A DNA stretch of 64,000 bases from assembly GCF_019049285.1 (NCBI RefSeq), contig NZ_JAGMUL010000120.1:170983-234982 (forward strand), given 5' to 3'. Both the position numbers and the translations under genes were made by a program. Below are positions 17,465 through 26,194 of the stretch, piece by piece (the first letter of the stretch is position 1; each line of letters opens with the position of its first letter). This DNA comes from Streptomyces sp. AC550_RSS872. GTDB taxonomy: Bacteria; Actinomycetota; Actinomycetes; Streptomycetales; Streptomycetaceae. The notes below the pieces were generated by a model that saw nothing but the letters and a program-made list of their open reading frames with translations, had not been told where the DNA came from and did not search any database.

Positions 17465-18544
17465 GTGAGTGCGCTCTTCGAGACCTACACCCTGCGCGAT
17501 GTGACGATCCCGAACCGGGTGTGGATGCCCCCGATGTGCCAGTACTCGGCCGCACCCGAGGGCCCCGACGCGGGTGTTCCCGACGACTGGCACTTCGCGC
17601 ACTACGCGGCCCGCGCGGCCGGCGGCACGGGCCTGATCATCGTCGAGGCCACGGGGGTCAGCCCCGAGGGCCGGATCTCGCCGTACGACCTGGGCATCTG
17701 GAACGACACACAGGTCGAGGCGTTCCGCCGGATCACGCGCTTCCTGCTGTCGCAGGGCACCGTGCCGGCGATCCAGCTGGCCCACGCCGGCCGCAAGGCG
17801 TCCACCGACCAGCCCTGGCGGGGCGGTGCTCCGCTGGGTGCGGACGCGCACGGGTGGCAGCCGGTGGCGCCGAGCCCGGTCGCGTTCGCCGACGGGTACC
17901 CGGTGCCGAGTGAGCTGACGGTCGCCGGGATCCAGGAGATCGTGCGGCGGTTCGCGGACGCCGCGCGCCGCGCCGTCGCGGCCGGCTTCGAGATCGCCGA
18001 GATCCACGGCGCCCACGGCTATCTGATCAGCGAGTTCCTCTCCCCGTACTCCAATCACCGCACCGACGAGTACGGCGGCTCGTACGAGAACCGCACCCGT
18101 TTCGCCCTCCAGGTCGTGGACGCCGTACGGGAGGTGTGGCCGGACGACAAGCCGCTGTTCTTCCGCATCTCCGCGACGGACTGGCTGGAGGAGGACGGCT
18201 GGACCGCCGACGACACGGTCCGCTTCGCCGCCGACCTCCGGGCCCACGGCATCGACCTGCTGGACGTGTCCACCGGCGGCAACGCCGCGGGCGCCCGTAT
18301 CCCCGTCGGGCCGGGCTACCAGGTGCCGTTCGCGGCGCGGGTGAAGGCCGAGACCTCGTTGCCGGTCGCAGCGGTGGGGCTGATCACCGAAGCCGAGCAG
18401 GCCGAGAAGATCGTCGCCAACGGGGAGGCGGACGCGGTGCTGCTCGGCCGGGAGTTGCTACGCAGGCCGTCCTGGGCTCGGGAGGCCGCGCGGGAGCTCG
18501 GCGGGGACGTGCATGTGCCGGACCAGTACCACCGGTCTGTTTGA
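17465..18544 (+). CDS. Old Yellow Enzyme-family NADH:flavin oxidoreductase (YqjM class)
   Basis: The 359-residue FMN TIM-barrel ene-reductase reduces activated C=C bonds of enals, enones or nitro compounds with NAD(P)H. The YqjM-class cysteine (MPPMCQYSA, near residue 22), the active-site HGAHGYLISEFLSP with paired His, and the phosphate-binding VGLITEAEQAE region are all seen. GTG 17465 follows TGGAG. It is divergent from an ArsR regulator with shared operator-like dyads, which suggests induction by an electrophilic compound (inference). Confidence 0.9.
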   Translation: MSALFETYTLRDVTIPNRVWMPPMCQYSAAPEGPDAGVPDDWHFAHYAARAAGGTGLIIVEATGVSPEGRISPYDLGIWNDTQVEAFRRITRFLLSQGTVPAIQLAHAGRKASTDQPWRGGAPLGADAHGWQPVAPSPVAFADGYPVPSELTVAGIQEIVRRFADAARRAVAAGFEIAEIHGAHGYLISEFLSPYSNHRTDEYGGSYENRTRFALQVVDAVREVWPDDKPLFFRISATDWLEEDGWTADDTVRFAADLRAHGIDLLDVSTGGNAAGARIPVGPGYQVPFAARVKAETSLPVAAVGLITEAEQAEKIVANGEADAVLLGRELLRRPSWAREAARELGGDVHVPDQYHRSV

Positions 18545-18597
18545 TCGTCTGCTCGTGCTGATCGCCTGCACGGGGTGGTTCTGTATTCGTGCGACTA

Positions 18598-18642
18598 CCG
18601 GCTCGTAGTGGTTGCTCGCGCAGTTCCCCGCGCCCCTGGGTT
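18598..18642. repeat. Copy of a dispersed Streptomyces intergenic repeat (fragment)
   Basis: The stretch CGCGCAGTTCCCCGCGCCCC, with flanking GTGGTTGCT, is a sequence I recall as very common between genes of Streptomyces genomes. Here it lies in the 120-base gap between the convergent OYE and P-type ATPase genes. This assignment rests on memory rather than on a search. Confidence 0.45.
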
Positions 18643-18664
18643 GGCAGACTCGCCTCGGCCGAGC

Positions 18665-21600
18665 TCATCCCGTTGGCAGTTGCCGGCGGACGGCCCGCTC
18701 CAGGTACGGCACAGCCCGCTGGCCCGCGACCGCCAGTGCGATCGACGCGGCGACGCCCGTCCAGGCGATCGGGCCGAGCGGGGTGCAGCCGAAGAGGTTG
18801 CTGAGGCCGGGGGTCTCGACGAGGACGAAGAGCACGGCGGCGGAGCCGAGGGCGGTGACGCGGACCAGGGGGCTGCCCCGGCGGTCGGCCAGGGTCTGGG
18901 CGAGCTGGGTGCCGACCACGGCGCACAGGGCCATGGTGGTGGAACGGCGGGCGGTGCCCGGGGTGAAGCGGCCGATCAGCCACGCGGACGTGGCGCCCAG
19001 CGTGGTCGTCAGGGCACGGTGGCGGATCTTGCTGGTGAGGGGTGTGCCGAGGAGCGAGGTGCCCAGGGGTTCGGTGCCTTCGGGGCCGGCCGCGGCCGCT
19101 TCCGCGTCCGTTCCCTCGGCCCCCTCCGTCGCCTCCGTCGCCTCCGTCGCCTCCGGCTCCTTCGGTGTCACCGCCACCGCCATGGCCGGGAACAGGTCCG
19201 TGAACAGGTTCACCAGCAGCATCTGACGGGTGGACAGGGGCGCCGCGCCGGACAGAAGGGTGCCGAGGAGGCCGAAGGCCACCTCACCGGCGTTGCCGCC
19301 GATCAGGATGGCGATGGCGTCGGCGACGCTGTGCCACAGGGCCCGGCCCTCGGCGACCGCCTCGATGAGGACCGTCAGGTCGCCGTCGGTGAGGACGAGG
19401 TCGGCGGCGTTGCGGGCGGCGGCCGAGCCGCGGGCGCTGATGCCGACGCCGATGTCGGCGGCGCGGATGGCCGCCGCGTCGTTGGCTCCGTCGCCGACCA
19501 TGCCGACCACTCGCCCGGCGTCCCGCAGTGCCTCGACGACCTGGAGTTTCTGCTCGGGCGCCACCCGGGCGACCACGCCCATGTCGCGCAGCATCCGGGC
19601 GCGCGCCTCCCGGTCCGCGGACGCGAGTTCGTCGCCGGTGACGACGCCGGTGTCCTCGGGCCAGCCCAGTTCCGCGGCAATGGCGCGAGCGGTCTGCGGA
19701 TGGTCGCCGGTCAGCATGACAGGTCGTACACCCGCCTTGCGCAGGCCCTCGACGAGGGCCGTGGAGGTGTCGCGGGGTACGTCGGCCAGTGCGAGCAGGC
19801 CCGTGAACTCCAGCTCCCCCAGCGGCTGTTCGAGGACGTCCGCCGCGTCGTCCGCCGCGTCCAGTCGGCGCCGGGCCACCGCGAGGACGCGCAGTCCGTC
19901 GGCGGCCAGGTCGTGCGCGGCCTCCGACGCCGAGGTGGGCAGGTCGGCGCAGGCGGGCAGCACCGTCTCGGGGGCGCCCTTCACCACCAGTACGGCGGTG
20001 GCGTCCCCCGACTCGCCGACCGCGGCGGCGTAGCCCCGGCCGGCCTCGAAGGGCAGGCCCTCGGTCTGGGACCACTCGGGGTCGGGTCCCGCCGCGTCCA
20101 GAACGGCCTCGTCGGTGGCGTGCACGGGCCGGTCCGAACCGCCGTTCAGCTGGGGGCAGGCGCGTGCCGCGGTGCGCAGCGCGGGGTCGTCCTCTTGCGG
20201 CTTGCCGACCGTGCCGTCGGCGTCCGTCACGCGGACCAGGCGGAGCCGGTTCTCGGTGAGCGTGCCGGTCTTGTCGAAGCAGACCGTGTCCATCCGGCCG
20301 AGCGCTTCGAGGGTGCGCGGGGCCCGGACGAGGACTCCGCGGCGGCTCAGCCTGCGGGCCGCGGCCAGTTGGGCCACGGTCGCCACCAGCGGCAGCCCCT
20401 CGGGGACGGCGGCGACGGCCACCGCGACGCCGCCGCTGACCGCACGGCGGATCGGTGTGCCGCGCAGCAGTGACAGTGCGGTGACCCCGGCACCGCCCGC
20501 GAGGGTCCACGGCAGTGCCTTGTCGGTGAGTTCCCGGAGCCTCGCCTGGACCCCGGCGGACGGGGGCGTACGGGCGGCGAGGGCCACGGCCCGTGCGGCC
20601 TCCGTCCGCTCCCCGGTGTCGACCACGACGGCGCGGGCCTCCCCCGCCACCACGGTCGTGCCCTCGAACACCATGCAGCTGCGGTCCGGCACGGCGGCGT
20701 CCGGCGTCGGGTCGACTCCCTTGTCGGCCGCCAGGGACTCCCCCGTCAGCGCGGACTCGTCGACCTCCAGGCCGTCCTCCCACACCAGTCGGGCATCGGC
20801 GGGCACCACGTCGTCCGCCCGGAGCTCGATCAGGTCGCCGGGGCTGAGCTTGGCGGCGTCCACGAGATGCGGCCGGGCCTTCGGCTCCTCCCCCGTGACA
20901 CGTGCCTTCTGCGTCTGCTTCGCCAGCAGTCCGGACAGCGCCCGCTCGGCCCGCATCCGCTGGATGCCGCCGACCAGTGCGTTCAGGTCGAGCGCCCCGA
21001 CGACCAGCAGGGCGTCGACGACGGAGCCGAGAATCGCCTCGGCGGCCGAGCCGACGGCCAGCACCGGGGTGAGCGGGTCGTCGAGTTCGCCGCGCACGGC
21101 GCGGGCGAGTTGCAGCGGCGCGGTCAGCGGGGCGAACACGCGTTGCCGGCCCACAGCCCGAAGTGCCTTGCGCGCACGGCCCGTCGCCTGCTCGGGCAGG
21201 GTCTGCTCCGGGCCCGGTTCGTGCTCCAGCCGTTCGCGGACCTCGGCGTGCTCCAGTTCGTGCCAGGCGACGCGGGGCCGGGGGTGCGGTGCGTGGGCCA
21301 TGGCCACGCCGAGGGCGGCTCGTGTGCCGGTGAACAGGGCCCAGGTCGCGCTCGCGTCGACCGGTGTGTGCCGCAGCCCGGGCCACGGCGTGGGGCGGCC
21401 ACGCCGCGACTTGCCGATGGCGACCAGGAGCCCGGACAGGGCGGCACCGGACCGTGCCAGGGTCTGTGACCTGCGGCCGACCTTGCGCGCGGCCGGGACC
21501 GCCCGCAACAGCCGCCACACATCGGCCAGCCCGTGCAGGGCCAGTACGTCCGCGCCCCAGACCACGGCCCCGTCCCGGTCGGTGAGGGCGACGGCCACAT

Positions 21601-23005
21601 CACCGGCGAGCAGCCCGGCCAGGATGTCCTCGTCGTCCTCCCCCGGTCGGGCCACCGTGACGACGACGCCGTCGTTCTCGGCGCGCAACGCGTTCACGAC
21701 GTCGCTCAGCGACCGCTCGTCGCGCACCACCTGGTCGGCGAGATTGGTGAAATCGGCCAGGGCGGGGTCGTCCACCATCACGACCCGCAGGCCCGCGCGC
21801 CGCGCCGCGTCCAGCACCGTCTCCGCCCACGGGTCCGCGTCGGCACCCGGAGTCCGCAGCGCGCTCGGATGCAGGAGGACCGTGTCGGCCATCTCCAGCT
21901 GCCGCAGCCGCTCGGTGTCGCGCACCAGGACGCCCGCGCGCGACAGCGCGGAACTCAGTACGGCGTGGAACGCGGCGGGCCCGTAGCGGGCGGCCTTGGG
22001 AGAGCCGGCGAGCACGGCCTCCGCCGCCTCGGTGCCGTCGTGCTTGACCAGCAGAGTGGCGACCGCGCCCACCAGGCTGCCGGTCTCGGCGTGCGCGGCG
22101 TACTCCTGGGCCGGGGAGGTACGCAGCGTCGGGCGCGGATGCCGGTCCCCGGCGACGCTGCCTCGCTCCGGCACGCAGACGTCGTCGTGCACCCTGTCGA
22201 AGGCCGCCGCGCGCGCGATCGTCTCCGCGAGCTGGAGCGAGCGCAGCGCACCGTCGAGCACCAGGGCGGTCGGGGTCCGTCCGGCACCGTGGGCGGCCGC
22301 GTTCGCCAGGGCCAGCAGCATGTCCATGCGGGAGCGGCCGACCCGCGCCCGCAGCCATCCGCGGAAACGGGGGTTCTCCCGCAGCAGCGTCACCAGTGCC
22401 GTCACCGACCGGGGCGAGGTCGGCAGCCGTAGGCCGTACCCGATGAACGCGGCCGCGATGCCGAGCCCGTCGGCGGCGAGCGTCACGGCGGCGTCCCGCA
22501 CTCCGGCCCGGTTGGCGGGGTGGGGGATCTCCTCGACCTCCTCGTCCGTACGGGCCAGCCCGTACCGGGCCGCGAGCTCGCTCGCCTTCTCCAGTACCCG
22601 GTCGCCTGCCGACTCCTCGACGGCGGTGACCACCAGTCGGCGCAGTCCGCCGTCCCAGTACGCGAGGGCCACGTCGGGCCGCTCCGCCAGCGCCGCGGCG
22701 ACCTTGCGCGCGGCCCGCTCGGTCCCGCCCTCCCGCCGTACCCGCTCCGGTGCCTCGGGCCGCAACGCGAGATGGGTCCGGGTGCCGGACCGCCAGGGGT
22801 GCGGCCGCCCGGGCCATGTGTCGCGGGCGACCCGTACGACACGTGCCGCGCTGTCGGCGCCCCGTACCCCCGCCCGGGCCGTCCCGGCCACCGCCCCCGC
22901 GGCGGCTCCCACCGCGGGGGCGGCTCCTCTGGCGAGCAGGCGGGGGCCGGCCGCGACCAGTCCGGCCGCGGCGGCTGTCGGACGTGAGAGCACTCCCAGA
23001 ACCAT
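18665..23005 (-). CDS. Giant cation-translocating P-type ATPase (CtpI-like)
   Basis: The product has 1446 residues, far longer than the usual 700-900. The C-terminal two-thirds is a P2-type pump: TGES, PEGLP, the phosphorylation site CFDKTGTLTEN, MLTGDHPQTARAIA and the hinge GDGANDAAAIRAADIG. The N-terminal third is Ala-rich with two weakly HMA-like segments, as in the mycobacterial CtpI/CtpH group. An EATEATEATEGAEG acidic repeat sits in a loop between the last membrane segments; its DNA has tandem GTCGCCTCC units near 19130. ATG 23005 has a GAGG site; the frame extends to 23224 without coding character. The ion is not predictable. Confidence 0.88.
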   Translation of the reverse strand: MVLGVLSRPTAAAAGLVAAGPRLLARGAAPAVGAAAGAVAGTARAGVRGADSAARVVRVARDTWPGRPHPWRSGTRTHLALRPEAPERVRREGGTERAARKVAAALAERPDVALAYWDGGLRRLVVTAVEESAGDRVLEKASELAARYGLARTDEEVEEIPHPANRAGVRDAAVTLAADGLGIAAAFIGYGLRLPTSPRSVTALVTLLRENPRFRGWLRARVGRSRMDMLLALANAAAHGAGRTPTALVLDGALRSLQLAETIARAAAFDRVHDDVCVPERGSVAGDRHPRPTLRTSPAQEYAAHAETGSLVGAVATLLVKHDGTEAAEAVLAGSPKAARYGPAAFHAVLSSALSRAGVLVRDTERLRQLEMADTVLLHPSALRTPGADADPWAETVLDAARRAGLRVVMVDDPALADFTNLADQVVRDERSLSDVVNALRAENDGVVVTVARPGEDDEDILAGLLAGDVAVALTDRDGAVVWGADVLALHGLADVWRLLRAVPAARKVGRRSQTLARSGAALSGLLVAIGKSRRGRPTPWPGLRHTPVDASATWALFTGTRAALGVAMAHAPHPRPRVAWHELEHAEVRERLEHEPGPEQTLPEQATGRARKALRAVGRQRVFAPLTAPLQLARAVRGELDDPLTPVLAVGSAAEAILGSVVDALLVVGALDLNALVGGIQRMRAERALSGLLAKQTQKARVTGEEPKARPHLVDAAKLSPGDLIELRADDVVPADARLVWEDGLEVDESALTGESLAADKGVDPTPDAAVPDRSCMVFEGTTVVAGEARAVVVDTGERTEAARAVALAARTPPSAGVQARLRELTDKALPWTLAGGAGVTALSLLRGTPIRRAVSGGVAVAVAAVPEGLPLVATVAQLAAARRLSRRGVLVRAPRTLEALGRMDTVCFDKTGTLTENRLRLVRVTDADGTVGKPQEDDPALRTAARACPQLNGGSDRPVHATDEAVLDAAGPDPEWSQTEGLPFEAGRGYAAAVGESGDATAVLVVKGAPETVLPACADLPTSASEAAHDLAADGLRVLAVARRRLDAADDAADVLEQPLGELEFTGLLALADVPRDTSTALVEGLRKAGVRPVMLTGDHPQTARAIAAELGWPEDTGVVTGDELASADREARARMLRDMGVVARVAPEQKLQVVEALRDAGRVVGMVGDGANDAAAIRAADIGVGISARGSAAARNAADLVLTDGDLTVLIEAVAEGRALWHSVADAIAILIGGNAGEVAFGLLGTLLSGAAPLSTRQMLLVNLFTDLFPAMAVAVTPKEPEATEATEATEGAEGTDAEAAAAGPEGTEPLGTSLLGTPLTSKIRHRALTTTLGATSAWLIGRFTPGTARRSTTMALCAVVGTQLAQTLADRRGSPLVRVTALGSAAVLFVLVETPGLSNLFGCTPLGPIAWTGVAASIALAVAGQRAVPYLERAVRRQLPTG

Positions 23006-23313
23006 CGCTCGCCTCGCTCCACCTCGTTCGACGTCGCCCTTCGGTGGAGCCCGGGTTCCCGCAAAACGGCATGTCATCCATGTGCGGGCACTCGGTGACT
23101 CAGCGAGGTCCGGGAAGGTCAACCGACAGTGCAGGCGGTCCCGCCCAGTGTGAAGGCCCCCGGCGCCGCGCTGTTCCCGGAGTGGTTCACATGGGTGGAG
23201 GCGGTCGCCCATCGTGACATGCACACGCCCATCATGGAAGCGCTCCTACGCCATGGGTGCCGACCACGGCCGAGGGCCCTCACCCCCCACCAGGACTGAC
23301 GGACTTCTTCTGC

Positions 23314-23350
23314 GGAAAGCGTTGACCAGAAAGCGCTTGCCCTCTACGTT
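23314..23350 (+). promoter_or_regulatory. Pectate lyase promoter with LacI-type operator
   Basis: TTGACC (23322-23327) and TACGTT (23345-23350) are spaced 17 bases apart. In the spacer AGAAAGCGCTTGCC contains the palindrome AAGCGCTT (23331-23338), the core of many LacI-family operators. A related half, GGAAAGCGTT, overlaps the -35. The remainder of the 474-base gap (23006-23479) shows no other feature I can name. Confidence 0.6.
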
Positions 23351-23479
23351 CCGTTCAGCAGGGTGACCGAGCCGCATTGCCGCACCCCCACACGGTCGCC
23401 CTGTCCGCGCACAGCGTTCAGCATGAAGCACATCGTTCACATACACGATCGCTCTGCTCCTCCGAAGGGACGCACCCGC

Positions 23480-24460
23480 ATGCGTACGCTCCCCCCACGT
23501 GCACGCCCGCAAAGAACCGCACTGGTGACGGTCGCCGCGGCCGCCCTCGCCACCGCGGCCGTCCTGGTCCTGCCGCAGTCCGCCGGGGCGGCCGAGGCCT
23601 CGCCGATCGGATTCGGCGCCGGGACGACCGGCGGCGGCAGCGCCTCGGCGGTCACCGTCTCGAGCCTGGCCGCCTTCAAGTCGGCCGTGACCGGCAACTC
23701 GGCCAAGGTCGTCCGGGTCAACGGCCTGATCTCGCTGAGCGGTCAGGTCGACGTCGGCTCCAACACCACGGTGCTGGGCGTGGGTTCGTCGTCCGGGTTC
23801 ACCGGAGGCGGGCTGCGGCTGAAGAACGTCACCAACGTCGTCGTCCGCAACCTGGACATCAGCAAGCCGGTGGCGCCGGCCGACGGCATCACGGTCCAGG
23901 CGTCGACGAAGGTGTGGATCGACCACAACTCCTTCTCGGCCGACCGGGACCACGACAAGGACCACTACGACGGCCTGCTGGACATCAATCACGGCTCGGA
24001 CAACGTCACGGTGTCCTGGAACACCTTCAAGGACCACTTCAAGGGCTCGCTCGTCGGCCACAGCGACAACAACGCGAGCGAGGACACGGGCCGTCTGAAG
24101 GTGACGTACCACCACAACCAGTTCAGCAACGTCTACTCGCGCATCCCCAGCCTGCGCTTCGGCACCGGGCACTTCTACAACAACCACGTGGCCGGCGCGG
24201 ACACCGCCTGCCACTCGCGCATGGGCGCCCAGCTGCTCGTGGAGAACAACGTCTTCCGCGACACCAAGATCGCCGTCACCACGAACCGCAGCAGCGACGT
24301 CGACGGCCACGCCAATCTGCGCGGCAACGATCTCGGCGGGGCCGCGACCGAGATCTCCCAGGCCGGCTCCTTCACCGCGCCGCCCTACAGCTACACCGCG
24401 GAGTCCGCGTCCACCGTCGTCGCCTCGGTGACGTCCGGCGCGGGCGCCGGAAAGATCTGA
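23480..24460 (+). CDS. Secreted pectate lyase, PL1 family
   Basis: The 326-residue secreted enzyme cleaves polygalacturonate by Ca2+-dependent beta-elimination. A basic N-terminus, a hydrophobic run and QSAGAAEA form the signal peptide. Family landmarks follow: VWIDHNSFS near residue 155, the DGLLDINHGSDNVTVSWN strand with Ca2+-binding Asp residues, and the catalytic-region SRIPSLRFGTGHFYNN near 220. ATG 23480 has GAAGGGA upstream. It is followed 31 bases later by a second pectate lyase; both are likely co-transcribed from the promoter at 23322. Confidence 0.9.
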   Translation: MRTLPPRARPQRTALVTVAAAALATAAVLVLPQSAGAAEASPIGFGAGTTGGGSASAVTVSSLAAFKSAVTGNSAKVVRVNGLISLSGQVDVGSNTTVLGVGSSSGFTGGGLRLKNVTNVVVRNLDISKPVAPADGITVQASTKVWIDHNSFSADRDHDKDHYDGLLDINHGSDNVTVSWNTFKDHFKGSLVGHSDNNASEDTGRLKVTYHHNQFSNVYSRIPSLRFGTGHFYNNHVAGADTACHSRMGAQLLVENNVFRDTKIAVTTNRSSDVDGHANLRGNDLGGAATEISQAGSFTAPPYSYTAESASTVVASVTSGAGAGKI

Positions 24461-24491
24461 CCACCCCCAACTGGAGGAAGGCATCCGGGAC

Positions 24492-25274
24492 ATGACTTCA
24501 CCAGCGAAGCCCCGCGCCCACCGGCGCACCCTGACCGGCACCCTGACCGCACTCGGGCTTTCGGCTGTCATGATCACGACAGCCGGAGCGCCGCCGGCGA
24601 GCGCGGCCACCTGGCCGACGCCCAGCAGCAGCCAGCCGGTGAGCTCCACGATCAACGTCTCCGGCGTCCGGGACGGCGGCATGGTCCGCTACTACGGCAG
24701 CGGCGACCTGGCGGGCGACGGCCAGGAGGAGGGCCAGGACCCGATCTTCAAGCTCGCGGCCGGCGCGACCCTGAAGAACGTCATCATCGGCGCGCCCGGC
24801 GCCGACGGCATCCACTGCGAGGGCAACTGCACGCTACAGAACGTGTGGTGGGAGGACGTCGGCGAGGACGCGGCCACGTTCCGGGGCGGCTCGACCTACA
24901 CGGTGACCGGCGGTGGCGCGAAGAAGGCAGCGGACAAGGTCTTCCAGCACAACGGGCCCGGCACGCTGAACATCTCCAACTTCGCGGTCAGCGAGTTCAA
25001 GACGCTGTACCGCTCGTGCGGCGACTGCTCGACGCAGTACACGCGCAAGGTCAACCTCAGCAACATCGAGGTGACCGGCACGGGGTCCACCGCGCGCCTG
25101 GTCGGCATCAACGTCAACCGGGGCGACGTGGCGACGCTGCGGGGCATCACGATCCTCAACGACGCCGGCCGCAAGGTCATCCCCTGTCAGAAGTACAACA
25201 ACAACACCGCCGTGGGCACAGGCCCGGACAGCACGAACTGCCTGTACTCCAGCTCGGACATCACCTACAGGTAG
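24492..25274 (+). CDS. Secreted pectate lyase, PL3 family
   Basis: The 260-residue protein has a long signal peptide (cleavage near ASAATWP, residue 38) and a mature domain of the PL3 beta-helix type. Features include ATLKNVIIGAPGADGIHCEG, VWWEDVGEDAATFRGG with the acidic Ca2+ ligands, FQHNGPGTLNISNF, and the Cys-rich YRSCGDCSTQY. It pairs with the PL1 enzyme just upstream, so the cluster attacks pectin with two unrelated lyase folds. A strong hairpin follows at 25307. Confidence 0.9.
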   Translation: MTSPAKPRAHRRTLTGTLTALGLSAVMITTAGAPPASAATWPTPSSSQPVSSTINVSGVRDGGMVRYYGSGDLAGDGQEEGQDPIFKLAAGATLKNVIIGAPGADGIHCEGNCTLQNVWWEDVGEDAATFRGGSTYTVTGGGAKKAADKVFQHNGPGTLNISNFAVSEFKTLYRSCGDCSTQYTRKVNLSNIEVTGTGSTARLVGINVNRGDVATLRGITILNDAGRKVIPCQKYNNNTAVGTGPDSTNCLYSSSDITYR

Positions 25275-25306
25275 CCCCCACCCGCAGGCAGTCCCCCCAC
25301 GGTGAA

Positions 25307-25351
25307 GGCGGCCGTCCGAAGCGTCCCCGCACGGCGTTTCGTACGGCCGCC
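25307..25351. terminator. Bidirectional hairpin terminator
   Basis: GGCGGCCGTCCGAAGCG (25307-25323) pairs with CGTTTCGTACGGCCGCC (25335-25351): 17 positions with two imperfect pairs, one of them G-U, and an 11-base loop. It lies exactly between the convergent pectate lyase and PaaX genes. There is no T-tract, as is usual in Streptomyces. Confidence 0.75.
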
Positions 25352-25354
25352 GCG

Positions 25355-26107
25355 TCATTCCCGGCGGCCACGCGCGCGTACCGCCTCGGTGAGCTCCCGC
25401 TGGTAGTCCCCGTACACGGTGCGCAACTCGGTGCCCGGCCAGTCGGCGGGGAGGAGCTCGGAAGGCAGGACGGGGTCGGCGAGCAGATGGCGTACGACGG
25501 CCGCGAAGGCGGTGAAGCGGTCGGCCGGGCGGTCCGCCCCGGCGGCATGGACGAGCAGGGCCCGGGCGGTGGCGGACCAGGCATCGAGCGGCCAGAGGTG
25601 CGCGGCCAGTTCGCGCGGCGGGCGGTCGTCCGGACGGGCCGTGTAGCGCTGGGCCACCTGGTCCAGGTCGTCCGGCAGGGACCGGCGCAGGTTGGCGGGC
25701 CGCAGCCAGACGCCCTCGCGGAGTTCGGCGAGCCGGAGGGCGGCCAACCGGCTGCGCAGGTCGGCGCGTTCCGCGGGTCCGCGCCCGGTCGCGGTGATCA
25801 CGACCATCTCCCACTCGCCGTCCCACGCGCGCGTGCGCGGATGCACGGCCTCGTCCTGCCGGCGTTGCCGTTCCCGCAGACGTTCGCTGAGCCGGTAGAC
25901 ACCGCCCGCGCGCCGCAGATCACCGGCGGTCACCATCCGGCTGAGCGCGGCCCGCACCGCGGACCCGCCGACGCCGAACGGCTCCACGCCACGCACGAGG
26001 TCCCGTACGGGCAGCTCGGGAGGATGCGAGCCCAGCAGCAGGCTCAGAACGACCGACCGCGCGGACAGCGGGCGCAGCCCGACCCCGCCGACCTGCTGCG
26101 CTGTCAT
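25355..26107 (-). CDS. PaaX family transcriptional regulator
   Basis: The regulator of about 250 residues has an N-terminal winged helix (PLSARSVVLSLLLG, then GGSAVRAALSRMVTAGDLRR) and the PaaX middle domain (TRAWDGEWEMVVITATGRGP) with the downstream LREGVWLRPANL strand. PaaX proteins repress phenylacetate genes in proteobacteria by sensing phenylacetyl-CoA. The start is uncertain: ATGs at 26107, 26119 and 26149 are all in frame and none has a Shine-Dalgarno. I take 26107, where family-like sequence begins. It is divergent from an AidB-like gene and 16 kb from the paa operon. Confidence 0.82.
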   Translation of the reverse strand: MTAQQVGGVGLRPLSARSVVLSLLLGSHPPELPVRDLVRGVEPFGVGGSAVRAALSRMVTAGDLRRAGGVYRLSERLRERQRRQDEAVHPRTRAWDGEWEMVVITATGRGPAERADLRSRLAALRLAELREGVWLRPANLRRSLPDDLDQVAQRYTARPDDRPPRELAAHLWPLDAWSATARALLVHAAGADRPADRFTAFAAVVRHLLADPVLPSELLPADWPGTELRTVYGDYQRELTEAVRARGRRE

Positions 26108-26148
26108 GTTCGCCCGCATGGTCACGTACTGTACGCGGCGGATTTTCA

Positions 26149-26186
26149 TGTTGCAGGATTGCTACGACTGTAGTCAGAGTGCAACA
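26149..26186. promoter_or_regulatory. Nested dyad between paaX-like and aidB-like genes
   Basis: TGTTGCA (26149-26155) and TGCAACA (26180-26186) form perfect 7-base arms. Inside them CTAC-GACT-GTAG (26162-26173) has exactly the same centre. A two-level symmetric site between divergent genes is a strong operator candidate for the PaaX-type protein. Confidence 0.6.
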
Positions 26187-26194
26187 CTCGCCGT

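Noticed and set aside
22483..23224. Extension of the P-type ATPase start to 23224
   Set aside because: The added 73 codons lack coding bias and a ribosome site; ATG 23005 has a GAGG site and begins family-like sequence.
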